DNA of 64,000 nt, from NCBI GenBank assembly GCA_003132165.1, contig PKWW01000045.1, forward strand, positions 1-64,000. Direction: 5' to 3'. The stretch's first letter is position 1, and each line of letters opens with the position of its first letter. Below are positions 7,681 to 17,240 of this stretch, piece by piece. Both the position numbers and the translations under genes were made by a program. This stretch comes from Acidimicrobiaceae bacterium. Lineage in GTDB: Bacteria; Actinomycetota; Acidimicrobiia; Acidimicrobiales; RAAP-2. The notes under the pieces are model-generated. The model saw only the letters and a list, made by a program, of their open reading frames with translations. It was not told where the DNA came from and ran no database searches.

Positions 7681-10221
7681 ATGACATTAGGACCCGTAAG
7701 TTTTGGAGGGCTGTTCTCCGGTCTCAACACTTCGGCCGTGATCACTGCCGAGTTGGCGACCTATCAGCAGCCTCTGACCACCCTCCAGGCGCAACAGACC
7801 ACTCTTAACACCCAGATCTCGGATTTCCAGACCCTCGACACGCAATTTCTGGCCCTGCAGCAGTCCGCCGACGCTCTGGCGACGCCCACTGCGTTCGATC
7901 AGGCCTTCTCCGTAAGCTCGTCAAACTCTTCTGCAGTCTCGGCTTCGGTGTCCTCGGGCACCTCGGCCGGATCAGTCACGCTCGCCGTCAACCAGTTGGC
8001 GACAGGTTCAACGCAGATCTCTGCGGGTGGCGTCGCGGCGACCAATGACGTCGTCGCCTCCGGCAACCTGATGGTGGGCTCGGGCGGCGCGGCGCTCGGA
8101 ATCGCGTCATTTGGTGTCGGGACCGGTTTGACATTGGGCGCTCACTCGATCAGCGTGACCCAGGCTTCGGCCGGTGCCAGCGTGTCAGCGGGTACGCCGA
8201 TCGCGGCGAGCACCACGATCACGAGTTCGAATAACACCTTGAACGTCACTATCGGCGCAATCGCTTCGACTGTGTCGATCGCCGCTGGCACGTACTCGCC
8301 AACGCAACTGACCCAGGCGATCACCCAGGCATCCAGCGGTGCTCTCAGCGCGACAATCGACGCCGGTGGGGCGTTGTCGCTCGCCACGACCCAACAGGGC
8401 TCGAGCGCTTCACTTCAGGTCACTGGTGGTACCGCACTCGCGAGCCTCGGACTCGCGTCCGGTTCGGTCGTCTACGGCGTCGACGGAAAGATCAACGTTG
8501 ATGGCACCGTCGCAACGATTGCGAACATAGCGGGCTCTGGAACTACACAGGTCTCGCTCACGTCGGGCAGCGGCGGCACGCTGGTCGCGAACCTTACCGG
8601 TGGTCTGAGTGTGGGTAGCATTACCGCGCAGAATGTCTCGACCGGTGACGGTTCTCTCGCCTCGGTAGTCGCTGCCATCAACGGAGCCAACGCGGGGGTG
8701 TCGGCGACAGCCCTGCAGGTAGGTGCGAATCAGTACGCCCTCGAGCTCAATTCGAACCAGACCGGAACGTCGGGCGCGACCACGATTGACAACCAGGCCT
8801 TTGCGGGCTCCTCGCTGGGGGTGCTGCAGACGACCACGCAGGCCCAGGACTCGATTGTCTCGGTGGGCGGCAACGGCGGCTACCAGGTGACGTCGAGTTC
8901 GAACGCACTCACCGGGCTGCTTCCGGGTATCACGGTGAATCTCAGTCAGGTGACCACTAACCCCGTAACGCTCACAGTGAAACCCGACGGATCCCAAGTG
9001 GTCGCACAGGTGTCGGCACTGGTAACGGCGGCGAATCAGATCCTCTCGACGATAGCGACTGATACGGCCTTTAACGCGTCGACGAATGTTGCGGGCCCAC
9101 TCAACGGCAATACGCAACTCACCGCGCTGTCGCAAAAAGTACTCTCGTTGATCGGTAACGTCATTGGTTCGTCAGCCGTTGGCTCGGACGGCACCGCCGG
9201 TGAGACCGCGGGTATCGCACTCACCTCGACAGGCACCATCACCTTCAACCAGAGCGCCTTCACCAGTGCGTACGATGCCAACCCGACCGGCGCTCAAGCA
9301 TTGTTCACCGAGGGTGGGACCTTTGCCGCGGCGAACTCCGCCTTCAACGGCAGCGTCAGCATCGCGGGTGCGACCAACACCACGGTGCCGGGTCCTTACA
9401 GCGTCGCCGTCAGCCGGTCCGCGACGCAGGCGACCGATACTGGTTCGACATTGTTCAGTGCACCGAGTTCGATACTCGCTTCGGCCGAGACCTACACGGT
9501 GACCTCGGGTTCGAATACCGCCAACTACGCCGCCACCGCCGGTGAGAGTATCGCGAACGTGGTGAACGGAATGAATAGCGCACTCGCGGCATCGGGGATC
9601 GAAGTTTCCGCTTCGCTTACTCCTAATTCAACCTCGTACTCGTTCAAGTTGAACTCGGCTGAATACGGTTCCGCCGATACCTTCAGCGTCAGCGCCTCGG
9701 GTGCTGATCAATTGGGGCTCACGACCTCGGCCACCAGCTATACCGGTGTTGACGTCGCGGGAACCATCAACGGCCAGACGGCGACCGGCTCGGGTCAGAT
9801 TCTCTCTCTCAACAACCCAGCCGATCCCGCCAATGGATTGGTCATTCAGGTCGCCACACCGGGCATCAGCTCATTGACGACGCTCGGCACCCTGAACTAC
9901 GCCCCGGGGATCGCCCAGGGTCTCGCGAATCTCGCCGAGCAGGTCACCATGGCCCCTTACGGACAGTTGCCCGACACGATGACGGGTCTGCAGAACACGC
10001 TCGCCAATGTAGCGGTGCAGATCACCCAACAGCAGGCGCTCGTGGCCACGATGCAGGCAACGCTCACTCAGGAGTTCACGATCATGGAACAGACGCTCGC
10101 CCAGCTCTCCTCGGAGAGCAAGTTCCTCACGAGTTGGGCCGGCTCGTCGAGCTCGTCGGGCTCGTCGAGCACTGTGTTCGGCGGGACCTCAAGCTCCACT
10201 ACCTCGACGCAGCTCGGTTAA
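7681..10221 (+). CDS. fliD: Flagellar hook-associated protein 2 (filament cap)
   Basis: 846 residues from the ATG at 7681, which has GGGGAG 6 bases upstream. A GTG at 7627 in the same frame would add 18 residues with poor coding character. The FliD N-terminal domain is seen at residues 8-60 (GLFSGLNTSAVITAELATYQ), with a FliD C-terminal domain ending in a coiled region before a Ser/Gly/Thr-rich tail. It is much longer than typical FliD (450-670), through beta-rich insertions of serine, glycine and threonine. It caps the filament and helps flagellin polymerise. fliS follows 9 bases later. Confidence 0.93.
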   Translation: MTLGPVSFGGLFSGLNTSAVITAELATYQQPLTTLQAQQTTLNTQISDFQTLDTQFLALQQSADALATPTAFDQAFSVSSSNSSAVSASVSSGTSAGSVTLAVNQLATGSTQISAGGVAATNDVVASGNLMVGSGGAALGIASFGVGTGLTLGAHSISVTQASAGASVSAGTPIAASTTITSSNNTLNVTIGAIASTVSIAAGTYSPTQLTQAITQASSGALSATIDAGGALSLATTQQGSSASLQVTGGTALASLGLASGSVVYGVDGKINVDGTVATIANIAGSGTTQVSLTSGSGGTLVANLTGGLSVGSITAQNVSTGDGSLASVVAAINGANAGVSATALQVGANQYALELNSNQTGTSGATTIDNQAFAGSSLGVLQTTTQAQDSIVSVGGNGGYQVTSSSNALTGLLPGITVNLSQVTTNPVTLTVKPDGSQVVAQVSALVTAANQILSTIATDTAFNASTNVAGPLNGNTQLTALSQKVLSLIGNVIGSSAVGSDGTAGETAGIALTSTGTITFNQSAFTSAYDANPTGAQALFTEGGTFAAANSAFNGSVSIAGATNTTVPGPYSVAVSRSATQATDTGSTLFSAPSSILASAETYTVTSGSNTANYAATAGESIANVVNGMNSALAASGIEVSASLTPNSTSYSFKLNSAEYGSADTFSVSASGADQLGLTTSATSYTGVDVAGTINGQTATGSGQILSLNNPADPANGLVIQVATPGISSLTTLGTLNYAPGIAQGLANLAEQVTMAPYGQLPDTMTGLQNTLANVAVQITQQQALVATMQATLTQEFTIMEQTLAQLSSESKFLTSWAGSSSSSGSSSTVFGGTSSSTTSTQLG

Positions 10222-10230
10222 GGAACGCTC

Positions 10231-10632
10231 GTGACCACCACCAACTCCGCCTCCGCCTACCAGAGCCAAGCGGTTCAAACCGCCAATAGTCCCCAGCTTC
10301 TGATAATGCTCTTCGACCGACTCGCGGTCGACATCGCCAGGGCCGAGAAGGCGATTGAGGCTGTCGACTTCGAAGGAGCGAACGAGAATCTTCAGCACGC
10401 TCAGAAGATTGTCAGGATGCTCAGCACCTCGCTTGATCCCGACGGTTTCAGCGGGGGGCACGAACTTCTCGCGGTGTACGTATTCCTCGAGGATCACCTC
10501 GTCAAAGCCAATCTTCAAAAGAGCGTCGTGATGGTCCAAGAGTGCGCCGACTTGGTGCGCCCGATCCATGAGGCGTGGCGTCGAGCCGTCAATGCGAGTG
10601 AGCGAGAGAATGTCATCGCCAACCTGGGATGA
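10231..10632 (+). CDS. fliS: Flagellin-specific export chaperone FliS
   Basis: 133 residues, with the typical FliS pattern: AYQSQAVQTANSPQLLIMLF near the N-terminus followed by a four-helix bundle. The start is a GTG with AAGGAA just upstream. In known systems it binds the C-terminus of unfolded flagellin in the cytoplasm and delivers it to FlhA. It sits between fliD and a short fliT-position gene and overlaps the latter by 23 bases, so all three are probably cotranslated. Confidence 0.93.
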   Translation: MTTTNSASAYQSQAVQTANSPQLLIMLFDRLAVDIARAEKAIEAVDFEGANENLQHAQKIVRMLSTSLDPDGFSGGHELLAVYVFLEDHLVKANLQKSVVMVQECADLVRPIHEAWRRAVNASERENVIANLG

Positions 10633-10900
10633 GTATCTCGCCGAGGCGTCGGCCCATCTCACGGCGCTGCGTGCGCTGAGCGAGGTCGGTGCGCCACCTC
10701 CCGCCCCCCCGGAGCGCCCGGTGGATCCCATGCCCGACGAGTGTCGCGGGCAGGTCCGCCACTTGGCCATTGGCTACGACCAGTTGGCCCTCGAGCTCAT
10801 CACTCGAATGGAGGCAATGGATCAGCGCCGACCCGTCTCCCAATCGAGGAATCCTCATCAAGAACTGCTGCCGCCCCGTTACGTCGATACCCCGATCTGA
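10610..10900 (+). CDS. Small flagellar-cluster protein in fliT position
   Basis: About 96 residues starting at an ATG inside the end of fliS. The N-terminal helix (SPTWDEYLAEASAHLTALRAL) and a second helix (LAIGYDQLALELITRMEAM) flank a proline-rich linker. Its position after fliD-fliS is that of the chaperone FliT, and a helical hairpin would fit. Sequence alone does not place it in the FliT family. It is the last gene before a 166-base gap that contains a new promoter. Confidence 0.6.
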   Translation: MSSPTWDEYLAEASAHLTALRALSEVGAPPPAPPERPVDPMPDECRGQVRHLAIGYDQLALELITRMEAMDQRRPVSQSRNPHQELLPPRYVDTPI

Positions 10901-10967
10901 GATCAAGTACCAAGGAATCGCCGGGCCTGCAAAAAATTTAATTTTAAAAGAAATTCTGCCAACCCCC

Positions 10968-10995
10968 TCAACTCTGCTCGTGGGGGGGACGTAAC
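10968..10995 (+). promoter_or_regulatory. Sigma28-like promoter, copy 3 (flgB operon)
   Basis: CCCTCAA (TCAA 10968-10971), 16 bases ending in a G-run, then GACGTAAC (10988-10995). A strikingly AT-rich tract (10931-10955) lies upstream and may act as an UP element. It points into flgB-flgC-fliE-fliF and the downstream hook genes. Confidence 0.72.
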
Positions 10996-11066
10996 TACAT
11001 CTGAGCAAGGACCGCTCTGCATCGCGCCAGGAAGGCTTACATTCCCTTAGCGTAGAGGAGCGGGCC

Positions 11067-11405
11067 TTGGCTGATGCCACCGAAGCCATCGGTATCCTGC
11101 AATTTGCACTGGATGCCGTCGTCCAACAACAGCAGGTAATCGCGAACAACATCGCGAACCAGGATACGAGTGGTTATCAGGCCAATCAGGTGACTTTCGA
11201 GTCCTCCCTCGCCCAGGCGCTCCAGTCGGGCGGCACAGCCAGCGCTCAGACCTCGGCGGAGGGGCTGCCCTCGGGGGTCAACGGTAACAACGTGTCGCTC
11301 GCTACGGAGATGACCTCCATGGTCGAGAACAATCTCGCAAATCAGACCGTCGATAACGCCCTGAGTGGCCAATTCACGATCCTGTCCGACGCACTCACCG
11401 CGTAG
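11067..11405 (+). CDS. flgB: Flagellar proximal rod protein FlgB
   Basis: 112 residues with the rod-protein N-terminal signature (QQQQVIANNIANQDTSGYQA, about residues 20-39). The TTG start is fixed by AGAGGAG 6 bases before it. The length fits FlgB. It is first in the long basal-body operon behind promoter copy 3 and is followed by flgC after 8 bases. Confidence 0.92.
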   Translation: MADATEAIGILQFALDAVVQQQQVIANNIANQDTSGYQANQVTFESSLAQALQSGGTASAQTSAEGLPSGVNGNNVSLATEMTSMVENNLANQTVDNALSGQFTILSDALTA

Positions 11406-11413
11406 GAGGAACC

Positions 11414-11836
11414 ATGAGTTCAATCTGGAGTTCGATTGATGCAGCGGGTACTGGGGTCAACGTTGACCAGACTTGGATCAACACCATCGCGAGCAACGTT
11501 GCCAACATGAACGACGGGGTCACTCCGGGAACGCCCGTCTACCAAGCCCAGTACGTGGTCGCCGGGGAGCAAGTCTCTCCCGCCACGGCGGGCGAGACGG
11601 CTATGGGTACGGGCGTCCAGGTTGAGTCCATCGACCTCGGCCCGGCGCAGGGCCAGAATGAGTACGAACCGACCAATCCTCAAGCGAACGCTCAGGGTGA
11701 GGTCACCTATCCGGTGGTCGACATCGGAACACAACTGGCCGATCTCGTCCAGGCGCAGACGTCCTATCAGGCGAACGCGAAGGTAATGGCGGACTCGCAG
11801 ACGTCGTACCAGGCGATCCTCAATATCAAGGCCTGA
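11414..11836 (+). CDS. flgC: Flagellar proximal rod protein FlgC
   Basis: 140 residues. The N-terminal rod motif (TWINTIASNVANMND) and the C-terminal flagellar-axial motif (QTSYQANAKVMADSQTSYQA) are both seen. AGGAGG sits just before the ATG. With FlgB and FliE it forms the proximal rod on top of the MS ring. The fliE ATG follows 2 bases after its stop. Confidence 0.94.
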   Translation: MSSIWSSIDAAGTGVNVDQTWINTIASNVANMNDGVTPGTPVYQAQYVVAGEQVSPATAGETAMGTGVQVESIDLGPAQGQNEYEPTNPQANAQGEVTYPVVDIGTQLADLVQAQTSYQANAKVMADSQTSYQAILNIKA

Positions 11837-11838
11837 TC

Positions 11839-12171
11839 ATGATTCCCGCGATTCCCCCCATCCCTTCGATCAGCGTCGCCGGGTCTTTCGGTATCGACCA
11901 GGCGCCCGTGACGGCTGGGGCGAGCACTGTCGGTGCAGTCGCTGTATCGAGTGGGGGATCGTTCCAGAACATCCTGGGCCAGGCGATCGATGCGCTCAAC
12001 GGCACGACGAACAACGCCACCAACCTCTCATTACAGGCGGCAGCGGGAACTGCCAGCGTCGCCGACGCTACCGTCGCTTCGACCGAAGCCGATTTGGCAA
12101 CCCAGTTGGCGAGCGCGGTGACGGGCAAAGCGGTCAACGCACTCAATTCGATCATGAATATGCCGATGTAG
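11839..12171 (+). CDS. fliE: Flagellar hook-basal body complex protein FliE
   Basis: 110 residues. Helical C-terminal half with FliE-like spacing (SFQNILGQAIDALNGTT and the LASAVTGKAVNALNSIMNMP end). It links the MS ring to the rod. It is placed as expected between flgC and fliF. The N-terminus is proline-rich and variable, as usual in this family. Confidence 0.9.
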   Translation: MIPAIPPIPSISVAGSFGIDQAPVTAGASTVGAVAVSSGGSFQNILGQAIDALNGTTNNATNLSLQAAAGTASVADATVASTEADLATQLASAVTGKAVNALNSIMNMPM

Positions 12172-12175
12172 CGCC

Positions 12176-13747
12176 ATGGCCCTTCTTCCTTTCAACGCCG
12201 AGGCTCTGAGTGCTGTCAGTGGTCGAGCCCGCTCGGCCATCTCGGGCTTTACGACCGGCCAGAGGGTGATCTCGGTCCTCGCGCTCGTCGGTTTGATCAT
12301 CGGCGGTGTCGTATTCATGAACGTGGAATCCAAGCCGAGTTTTCAACCACTCTTCACCAACCTCCAGGCATCGGATTCGGGCGCGGTGGTCACACAACTG
12401 ACCACGGCGCAGATCCCATATCAGCTGACCAACGGCGGTTCGACGATTCTGGTACCGGCGAACGAGGTGGATAAAGAGCGCGTCGCATTGGCTGAGCAGG
12501 GTCTACCCAACTCGGGAACGGTGGGATTCTCAAACCTAGAAAAGAGTGGTATCACGACGTCGGAGTTCGTCCAGCAGGTCGAGTACCAGCAGGCCCTCGA
12601 AGGCCAACTCCAGCAGACGATCGAGTCGATCCAGGGGATCCAGTCCGCGCAGGTCAATCTCGTCGTGCCCACACAGAGCACCTTCGCGATTGGCAACCAG
12701 CTTCCGACCACGGCATCGATACTCGTCAATCTCGCTCCGGGAGTCGCGTTGAGTTCGGGCCAGGTGCAGGCGATCGTGCATCTGGCCGCGTCCGCCACCC
12801 CGGGCCTCACGACCGACAACGTCACGGTGGTGGACAACCACGGTGATGTCCTCTCAGCACCGGGCCAAGCGTCAGGCGGGACCGGGAACTCGGACAGTCA
12901 GCAGACTGCCGCGTACGACCGGCAACTCTCAACGTCGCTCGAGACGCTCCTCTACCGGCTCGTCGGAGTGGGCAACGCGCAGGTCCAGGTCCACGCTCTG
13001 CTCAATTTCAACCAGCAGAGCACGACGACCAAGGGGATCCAGGTCGGCAGCAACGGCCAGCCGATCATCGCACCCACGGGGACGAGTTCGACGAGTTCGA
13101 GCTACACGGGCGCGGGGACTCCTCCGTCGGGCGTACTCGGTTCGAGTACGCCAACGACGATTGCCGGAACGAGTGGAAACTACACCTCGACGAGCAGCCA
13201 GGTCACCAATGCGGTGGGCCAGGTGACCGAAACGGTCAGTCAAGCTCCGGGTCAGGTGCAGACGACCTCGGTGGCGGTCCTGATCAACTCCGCCGCCAAG
13301 CCCAAGGTGAGCGTGTCCAAGCTCAAGGCACTCGTCGCCGCCGCGGCCGGGTTGAACACGGCCAACGGTGACCAGTTGGTAGTGACGGCGCTACGCTTCG
13401 CCACGCCCGCTGCTCTGCCCGCTGTGACGGGCAGCTCGATGCAGTTGTACACGCGCGTCGGCGAGGGACTCGCCCTCGTGCTCTTCATCCTGGCGCTTCT
13501 GTTCTTCGCATTGCGGGCGGCGAAGAAGACGCAGTACGACGAAGTTCAGGTCGCGGACTTCTCCTCACCACGGTCGCTGGAGGGTTCGTACGCGAATGTC
13601 GAGTTGCCGCCCGCACCACTCTCATTCGCCACTGTGGCGCCCGACGCCGTTCTTTCGCAGGTCAACAGTTACATCGAGCAGCGCCCCGCCGAGGTGGCAC
13701 GAATGTTACGCGTCTGGGCTGACGAGAAGAGCAAGGAAGCGCTGTGA
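12176..13747 (+). CDS. fliF: Flagellar MS-ring protein FliF
   Basis: 523 residues. One transmembrane helix lies near residues 29-48 (ISVLALVGLIIGGVVFM) and a second near 430-448 (LALVLFILALLFFALRA). The ring-building YscJ/FliF region (SNLEKSGITTSEFVQQVEYQ) lies between them. The C-terminal tail ends in ARMLRVWADEKSKEAL, the FliG-binding helix. A serine/threonine/glycine-rich stretch occupies about residues 290-350. The stop overlaps the GTG of fliG. Confidence 0.96.
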   Translation: MALLPFNAEALSAVSGRARSAISGFTTGQRVISVLALVGLIIGGVVFMNVESKPSFQPLFTNLQASDSGAVVTQLTTAQIPYQLTNGGSTILVPANEVDKERVALAEQGLPNSGTVGFSNLEKSGITTSEFVQQVEYQQALEGQLQQTIESIQGIQSAQVNLVVPTQSTFAIGNQLPTTASILVNLAPGVALSSGQVQAIVHLAASATPGLTTDNVTVVDNHGDVLSAPGQASGGTGNSDSQQTAAYDRQLSTSLETLLYRLVGVGNAQVQVHALLNFNQQSTTTKGIQVGSNGQPIIAPTGTSSTSSSYTGAGTPPSGVLGSSTPTTIAGTSGNYTSTSSQVTNAVGQVTETVSQAPGQVQTTSVAVLINSAAKPKVSVSKLKALVAAAAGLNTANGDQLVVTALRFATPAALPAVTGSSMQLYTRVGEGLALVLFILALLFFALRAAKKTQYDEVQVADFSSPRSLEGSYANVELPPAPLSFATVAPDAVLSQVNSYIEQRPAEVARMLRVWADEKSKEAL

Positions 13748-14838
13748 GCGACATGGACGCGACGAAGGTACAAGACGGCCCCGCCACGGAATTTAGATCG
13801 AGCTCGGCCGTTGAGGTGTCGGAGGTGATCAAGCCCATCGCTCTCACCAATCGCCAGAAGGTGGCGACGCTGTTGGCCCACCTCGGTGCGAAGAGAGCTG
13901 CGCCAATCTTGAAGGAACTCTCCGATGACGAGGCCATCGACTTCAGCAAGGAGATGATCGACTTGCCCGCGCTCGACAGCGTGACATTGCTACAGGTCCT
14001 CGCTGAGTTCATGGAACGAGTGGGTCGTCCCGATATGGGGGGCGCGGGGGGTCTCGAATTGGCTCGGGCTTTCCTTCAAGAACGTCTCGGACAGTCTCGC
14101 GCGCAGGAGATCATGGATCAGATCGAGGACCAACGAGCCAGCAATCCATTGATCGGACTCTCGCACGTGGATCCCGAGCAGGCTCTCGCCGTGCTCGGAG
14201 GACAACAACCGCAGGTGGTGGCGGTGCTCTTGGCCTATCTTCCCCCCGAGGACGCGGCGAGCCTGTTGAGCGTGCTCGAGCCCGAGTTCCGCTTGAAGGT
14301 CGCCAAGAGGATTGCGCAGCTCACCCGAGTGGATCCGGTGGCCATTCGTCAGGCGACCGGGCTCCTGGTAGAACGCCTGCGCGACACCGAAGGTGGCAGC
14401 GCGACGACCATGGCCGGCGGCACGACCGCGATGGCCGAGATCTTGAACCACTCGGACCGTTCGATCGAACAGCAGGTCCTTGGAGGGCTCGAACTCGAGG
14501 ACGAGGCCCTCGTCCAGCAGATTCGCGCCAAACTCTTCACCTTCGATGACGTATTGAAGCTCGACGACAAGGCGCTCCAGCAGATATTTCGAAAGCTGGA
14601 CGCACCGACCCTGGCTCTGGCGATGAAAGATCCGCACCTGTCCAACGATGCTCTTTCCAAGATGCGCACGAATCTCTCGGAGCGGGTGACAACCATGATC
14701 GACGAGGAGATCGAAGTGATGGGCGCCGTGCGGAGTTCTCAGATCAACGTCGCCCAGAGCACGATCGTTCGTGTGGCGCGTCAACTCGACGAGGAGGGGG
14801 TCATCGTCATCGCCCGCGAAGAGGAAGTGGTCGCATGA
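13744..14838 (+). CDS. fliG: Flagellar motor switch protein FliG
   Basis: 364 residues. Helical armadillo-like middle domain with EPEFRLKVAKRIAQLTRVDP, and C-terminal torque helix with charged residues (FTFDDVLKLDDKALQQIF and KMRTNLSERVTTMIDEE). It couples MotA to the rotor and binds FliF and FliM. The GTG start overlaps the fliF stop as GTGA. The N-terminal 30 residues before TNRQKVATLLAHLG are non-conserved. Confidence 0.96.
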   Translation: MSDMDATKVQDGPATEFRSSSAVEVSEVIKPIALTNRQKVATLLAHLGAKRAAPILKELSDDEAIDFSKEMIDLPALDSVTLLQVLAEFMERVGRPDMGGAGGLELARAFLQERLGQSRAQEIMDQIEDQRASNPLIGLSHVDPEQALAVLGGQQPQVVAVLLAYLPPEDAASLLSVLEPEFRLKVAKRIAQLTRVDPVAIRQATGLLVERLRDTEGGSATTMAGGTTAMAEILNHSDRSIEQQVLGGLELEDEALVQQIRAKLFTFDDVLKLDDKALQQIFRKLDAPTLALAMKDPHLSNDALSKMRTNLSERVTTMIDEEIEVMGAVRSSQINVAQSTIVRVARQLDEEGVIVIAREEEVVA

Positions 14839-15503
14839 GTGTGTTTGATCCGTCGGATCTTCCAGCACCGGGCGCGCGCGAGCTTCGTCGTCTCACCCAC
14901 ACGGCGGTCGTGCCCACGACCTATGAAAACCGGGGTCCCCAGTTGGAATCGATGGAGTTCGAGCGGGCGGCGGCGGCTCGTCAGGGTTACGAGGAAGGCT
15001 ACGCCGAGGGTCTAGAGAGGGCCGTTGCCGATCTCGCCCGCAAGAGTGCCGAAGAGTCCCAGCGTGCCGCTTTGGCCCTCGCGGCACTCTCCGAAGCCGT
15101 ATGCGCAGCTCAGGCATCAGCGCACAAGGTACGCACCGAGGTGCAAGAGGCCGCGCCCAAGTTAGCGTTCGAGTTACTCGAGACGCTGTTCGCGCGCGAG
15201 GTCTCGCTTGCGGTCAATCCAGGCTACGAGGCGATTGCCCGGGTGATGAGCCTCGACAAGGGCCATGATCCGGTGACCGTGTGGATGCACCCCGTCGACA
15301 TCGAATCACTGGGCGAGCTCACCGACATTGGCCTTGGCCGAGAGGTGAACGTCGTCGCCGATCCGTCGGTTGAGCGCGGTGGCGCGATGGTGGAAGTCGG
15401 CCGCGCGACGCTCGACGGCCAACTCAGTTCTGCACTCGATCGGGTGCGCCAGGTGCTCTTGGGCACGCAAGGGTATGGGGTGGTCGATGAGCGAGTTGCT
15501 TGA
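14835..15503 (+). CDS. fliH: Flagellar export regulator FliH
   Basis: 222 residues. Central helix with glycine-repeat character (AAARQGYEEGYAEGLERA), as in FliH/YscL stators, then the C-terminal domain that binds FliI. ATGA overlap with fliG. Predicted to hold the FliI hexamer at the C-ring and regulate its ATPase. The fliI start lies 17 bases before its stop. Confidence 0.9.
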   Translation: MSVFDPSDLPAPGARELRRLTHTAVVPTTYENRGPQLESMEFERAAAARQGYEEGYAEGLERAVADLARKSAEESQRAALALAALSEAVCAAQASAHKVRTEVQEAAPKLAFELLETLFAREVSLAVNPGYEAIARVMSLDKGHDPVTVWMHPVDIESLGELTDIGLGREVNVVADPSVERGGAMVEVGRATLDGQLSSALDRVRQVLLGTQGYGVVDERVA

Positions 15504-16806
15504 CGCCCTCAGCGCCTCCGCGCACGCCGCCGCCCGCCCTCTGCGCTACGGCCAGGTGACCCACATGGTGGGGATGTCCATCGAGGTTGTCGGAATCCCC
15601 GCCGCCATTGGCGAGGGATTGGTGCTCATGCCGTCCCAACGTCGGGTCTACGCCGAGGTGGTGGCGTTGCGTGATGACCGGGTCGTGTGTCTGGCGCTAG
15701 GTGAGACTACGGGAATTCGCGTGGGCACAAGGGTCGCGTCACTCGGGGGGCCACTACCGGTCCGTGTCGGTCCCGGTCTCCTCGGGCGGGTCCTCGACGG
15801 ACTGGGACGGCCGATCGATGGTGGACCGGCGATGATGGGGTTCGACGTCTCGGTTGCGGGCGCGCCACCGCATCCCTTGCGGCGCGGTCTGGTCAGCCAA
15901 CAATTGCCCCTCGGCGTGAGGGTGCTGGATGGTCTCATCCCTTGCGGGAAGGGTCAGCGACTCGGCATCTTCGCGGGATCGGGCGTTGGTAAGTCTTCGT
16001 TGATGTCGATGATTGCACGCGGCACCTCCGCCGACGTCACGGTCGTCGCTCTGATCGGCGAACGCGGGCGAGAAGTCGCCGAGTTCATCGAGCGTGACCT
16101 CGGACCCGAGGGTCTCGAGCGGGCGATCGTGGTGGTGGCGACCTCTGACGCACCCGCAGTGATGCGCATCCGAGCGGCGTTTACCGCGACGCGCATCGCG
16201 GAATGGTTCAGGGACGAGGGCAACGACGTCGTGTTGATGATGGACTCGGTGACGCGATTCGCTATGGCGCAGCGCGAGGTCGGCCTCGCGGCGGGCGAGC
16301 CGCCCGCCACACGGGGTTACCCGCCCAGTGTCTTCGGACTCCTCCCGCGTCTTCTCGAACGCGCGGGCCTGGGTGAGAAGGGATCCATCACTGGTCTCTA
16401 CACGGTGCTCGTCGAGGGTGATGACATGAACGAACCGATTGCCGACACTGCTCGGTCGATACTCGACGGACACGTGCAACTCTCGAGGGCCCTGGCGGAG
16501 GCTAACCACTTCCCCGCGGTCGACGTACTCGGCTCAATTTCCCGAGTGGCCCCGGCGGTGGCGACGCCCGAGCAGCACAGTGCGGGCGGCGACGTTCGCG
16601 AACTGTTGGCGGCGTGGCGCGATAGCAGGGATCTTATTGAGATTGATGCGTACGTGCGCGGAACCAATCCGGTCGTCGACCGGGCCCTCGCACTGAAGCC
16701 GGCTATCGACGCATACTGCAAGCAGTCGATGAACGAGCGGTCCGATCTGAACACGGCACGCGATGGTCTGGTGGCCTTGTTGTCCGCGCCAGGGAACCAC
16801 GCGTGA
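15487..16806 (+). CDS. fliI: Flagellum-specific ATPase FliI
   Basis: 439 residues. Walker A GSGVGKSS at residues 164-171 and a Walker B-like strand (DVVLMMDSVTRFA). The type III ATPase signature EAGEPPATRGYPPSVF is matched by AAGEPPATRGYPPSVFGLLP. I chose the ATG at 15487, which overlaps the end of fliH and gives the family length. A longer frame upstream belongs to fliH. It energises export of rod, hook and filament subunits. Confidence 0.96.
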   Translation: MSELLDALSASAHAAARPLRYGQVTHMVGMSIEVVGIPAAIGEGLVLMPSQRRVYAEVVALRDDRVVCLALGETTGIRVGTRVASLGGPLPVRVGPGLLGRVLDGLGRPIDGGPAMMGFDVSVAGAPPHPLRRGLVSQQLPLGVRVLDGLIPCGKGQRLGIFAGSGVGKSSLMSMIARGTSADVTVVALIGERGREVAEFIERDLGPEGLERAIVVVATSDAPAVMRIRAAFTATRIAEWFRDEGNDVVLMMDSVTRFAMAQREVGLAAGEPPATRGYPPSVFGLLPRLLERAGLGEKGSITGLYTVLVEGDDMNEPIADTARSILDGHVQLSRALAEANHFPAVDVLGSISRVAPAVATPEQHSAGGDVRELLAAWRDSRDLIEIDAYVRGTNPVVDRALALKPAIDAYCKQSMNERSDLNTARDGLVALLSAPGNHA

Positions 16807-17240
16807 AGGTCTACCAATTCCGCCTCGCGACCGTGGAGCGAATTCGCTTGCTCGAGGAGCGTCTCGCCCGCGAGAAGTTGGTCGCCTCGCTGCGCGACCT
16901 TCGAAAGGCGCAGTCGGCCAACGAAGCGGCGTACAACGAGCTGCGGGTGATGGCGTCGGCGACGGGCGTCGTGACGATGGCGGACCTGCGATGGATTGAC
17001 GATCAGAGGGAGCGTCTTGCGGAATCGTTGCGGATCTGTGGAGAGAAGGTGGCACTCGCCCAGGTGACCAGCATTGGCGCGAGAGCTGCGTGGGGTGTGG
17101 CGACCAAACGAGCCGGCGTGCTCGAGCGCCTCGACGCGCAAGGGGTCGTGACGTGGCGAGAGGCCGCGATGCGCGCTGAGGTGGCAGAGTCCGATGACCT
17201 GGCGAACGCTCGTTTTAAGGTCTCGGGGGGTGGCGAATGA
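16803..17240 (+). CDS. fliJ: Flagellar export protein FliJ
   Basis: 145 residues, almost entirely a long antiparallel coiled coil (RLATVERIRLLEERLAREK, residues 7-25), the expected FliJ shape. GTGA overlap with fliI. FliJ sits as the central stalk of the FliI hexamer and contacts FlhA. The assignment rests on position, length and coiled-coil form. Confidence 0.88.
   Translation: MKVYQFRLATVERIRLLEERLAREKLVASLRDLRKAQSANEAAYNELRVMASATGVVTMADLRWIDDQRERLAESLRICGEKVALAQVTSIGARAAWGVATKRAGVLERLDAQGVVTWREAAMRAEVAESDDLANARFKVSGGGE

Noticed and set aside
8142..9502. Reverse-strand and shifted frames inside fliD
   Set aside because: They arise from the repetitive GC-rich coding of fliD and have no family resemblance.
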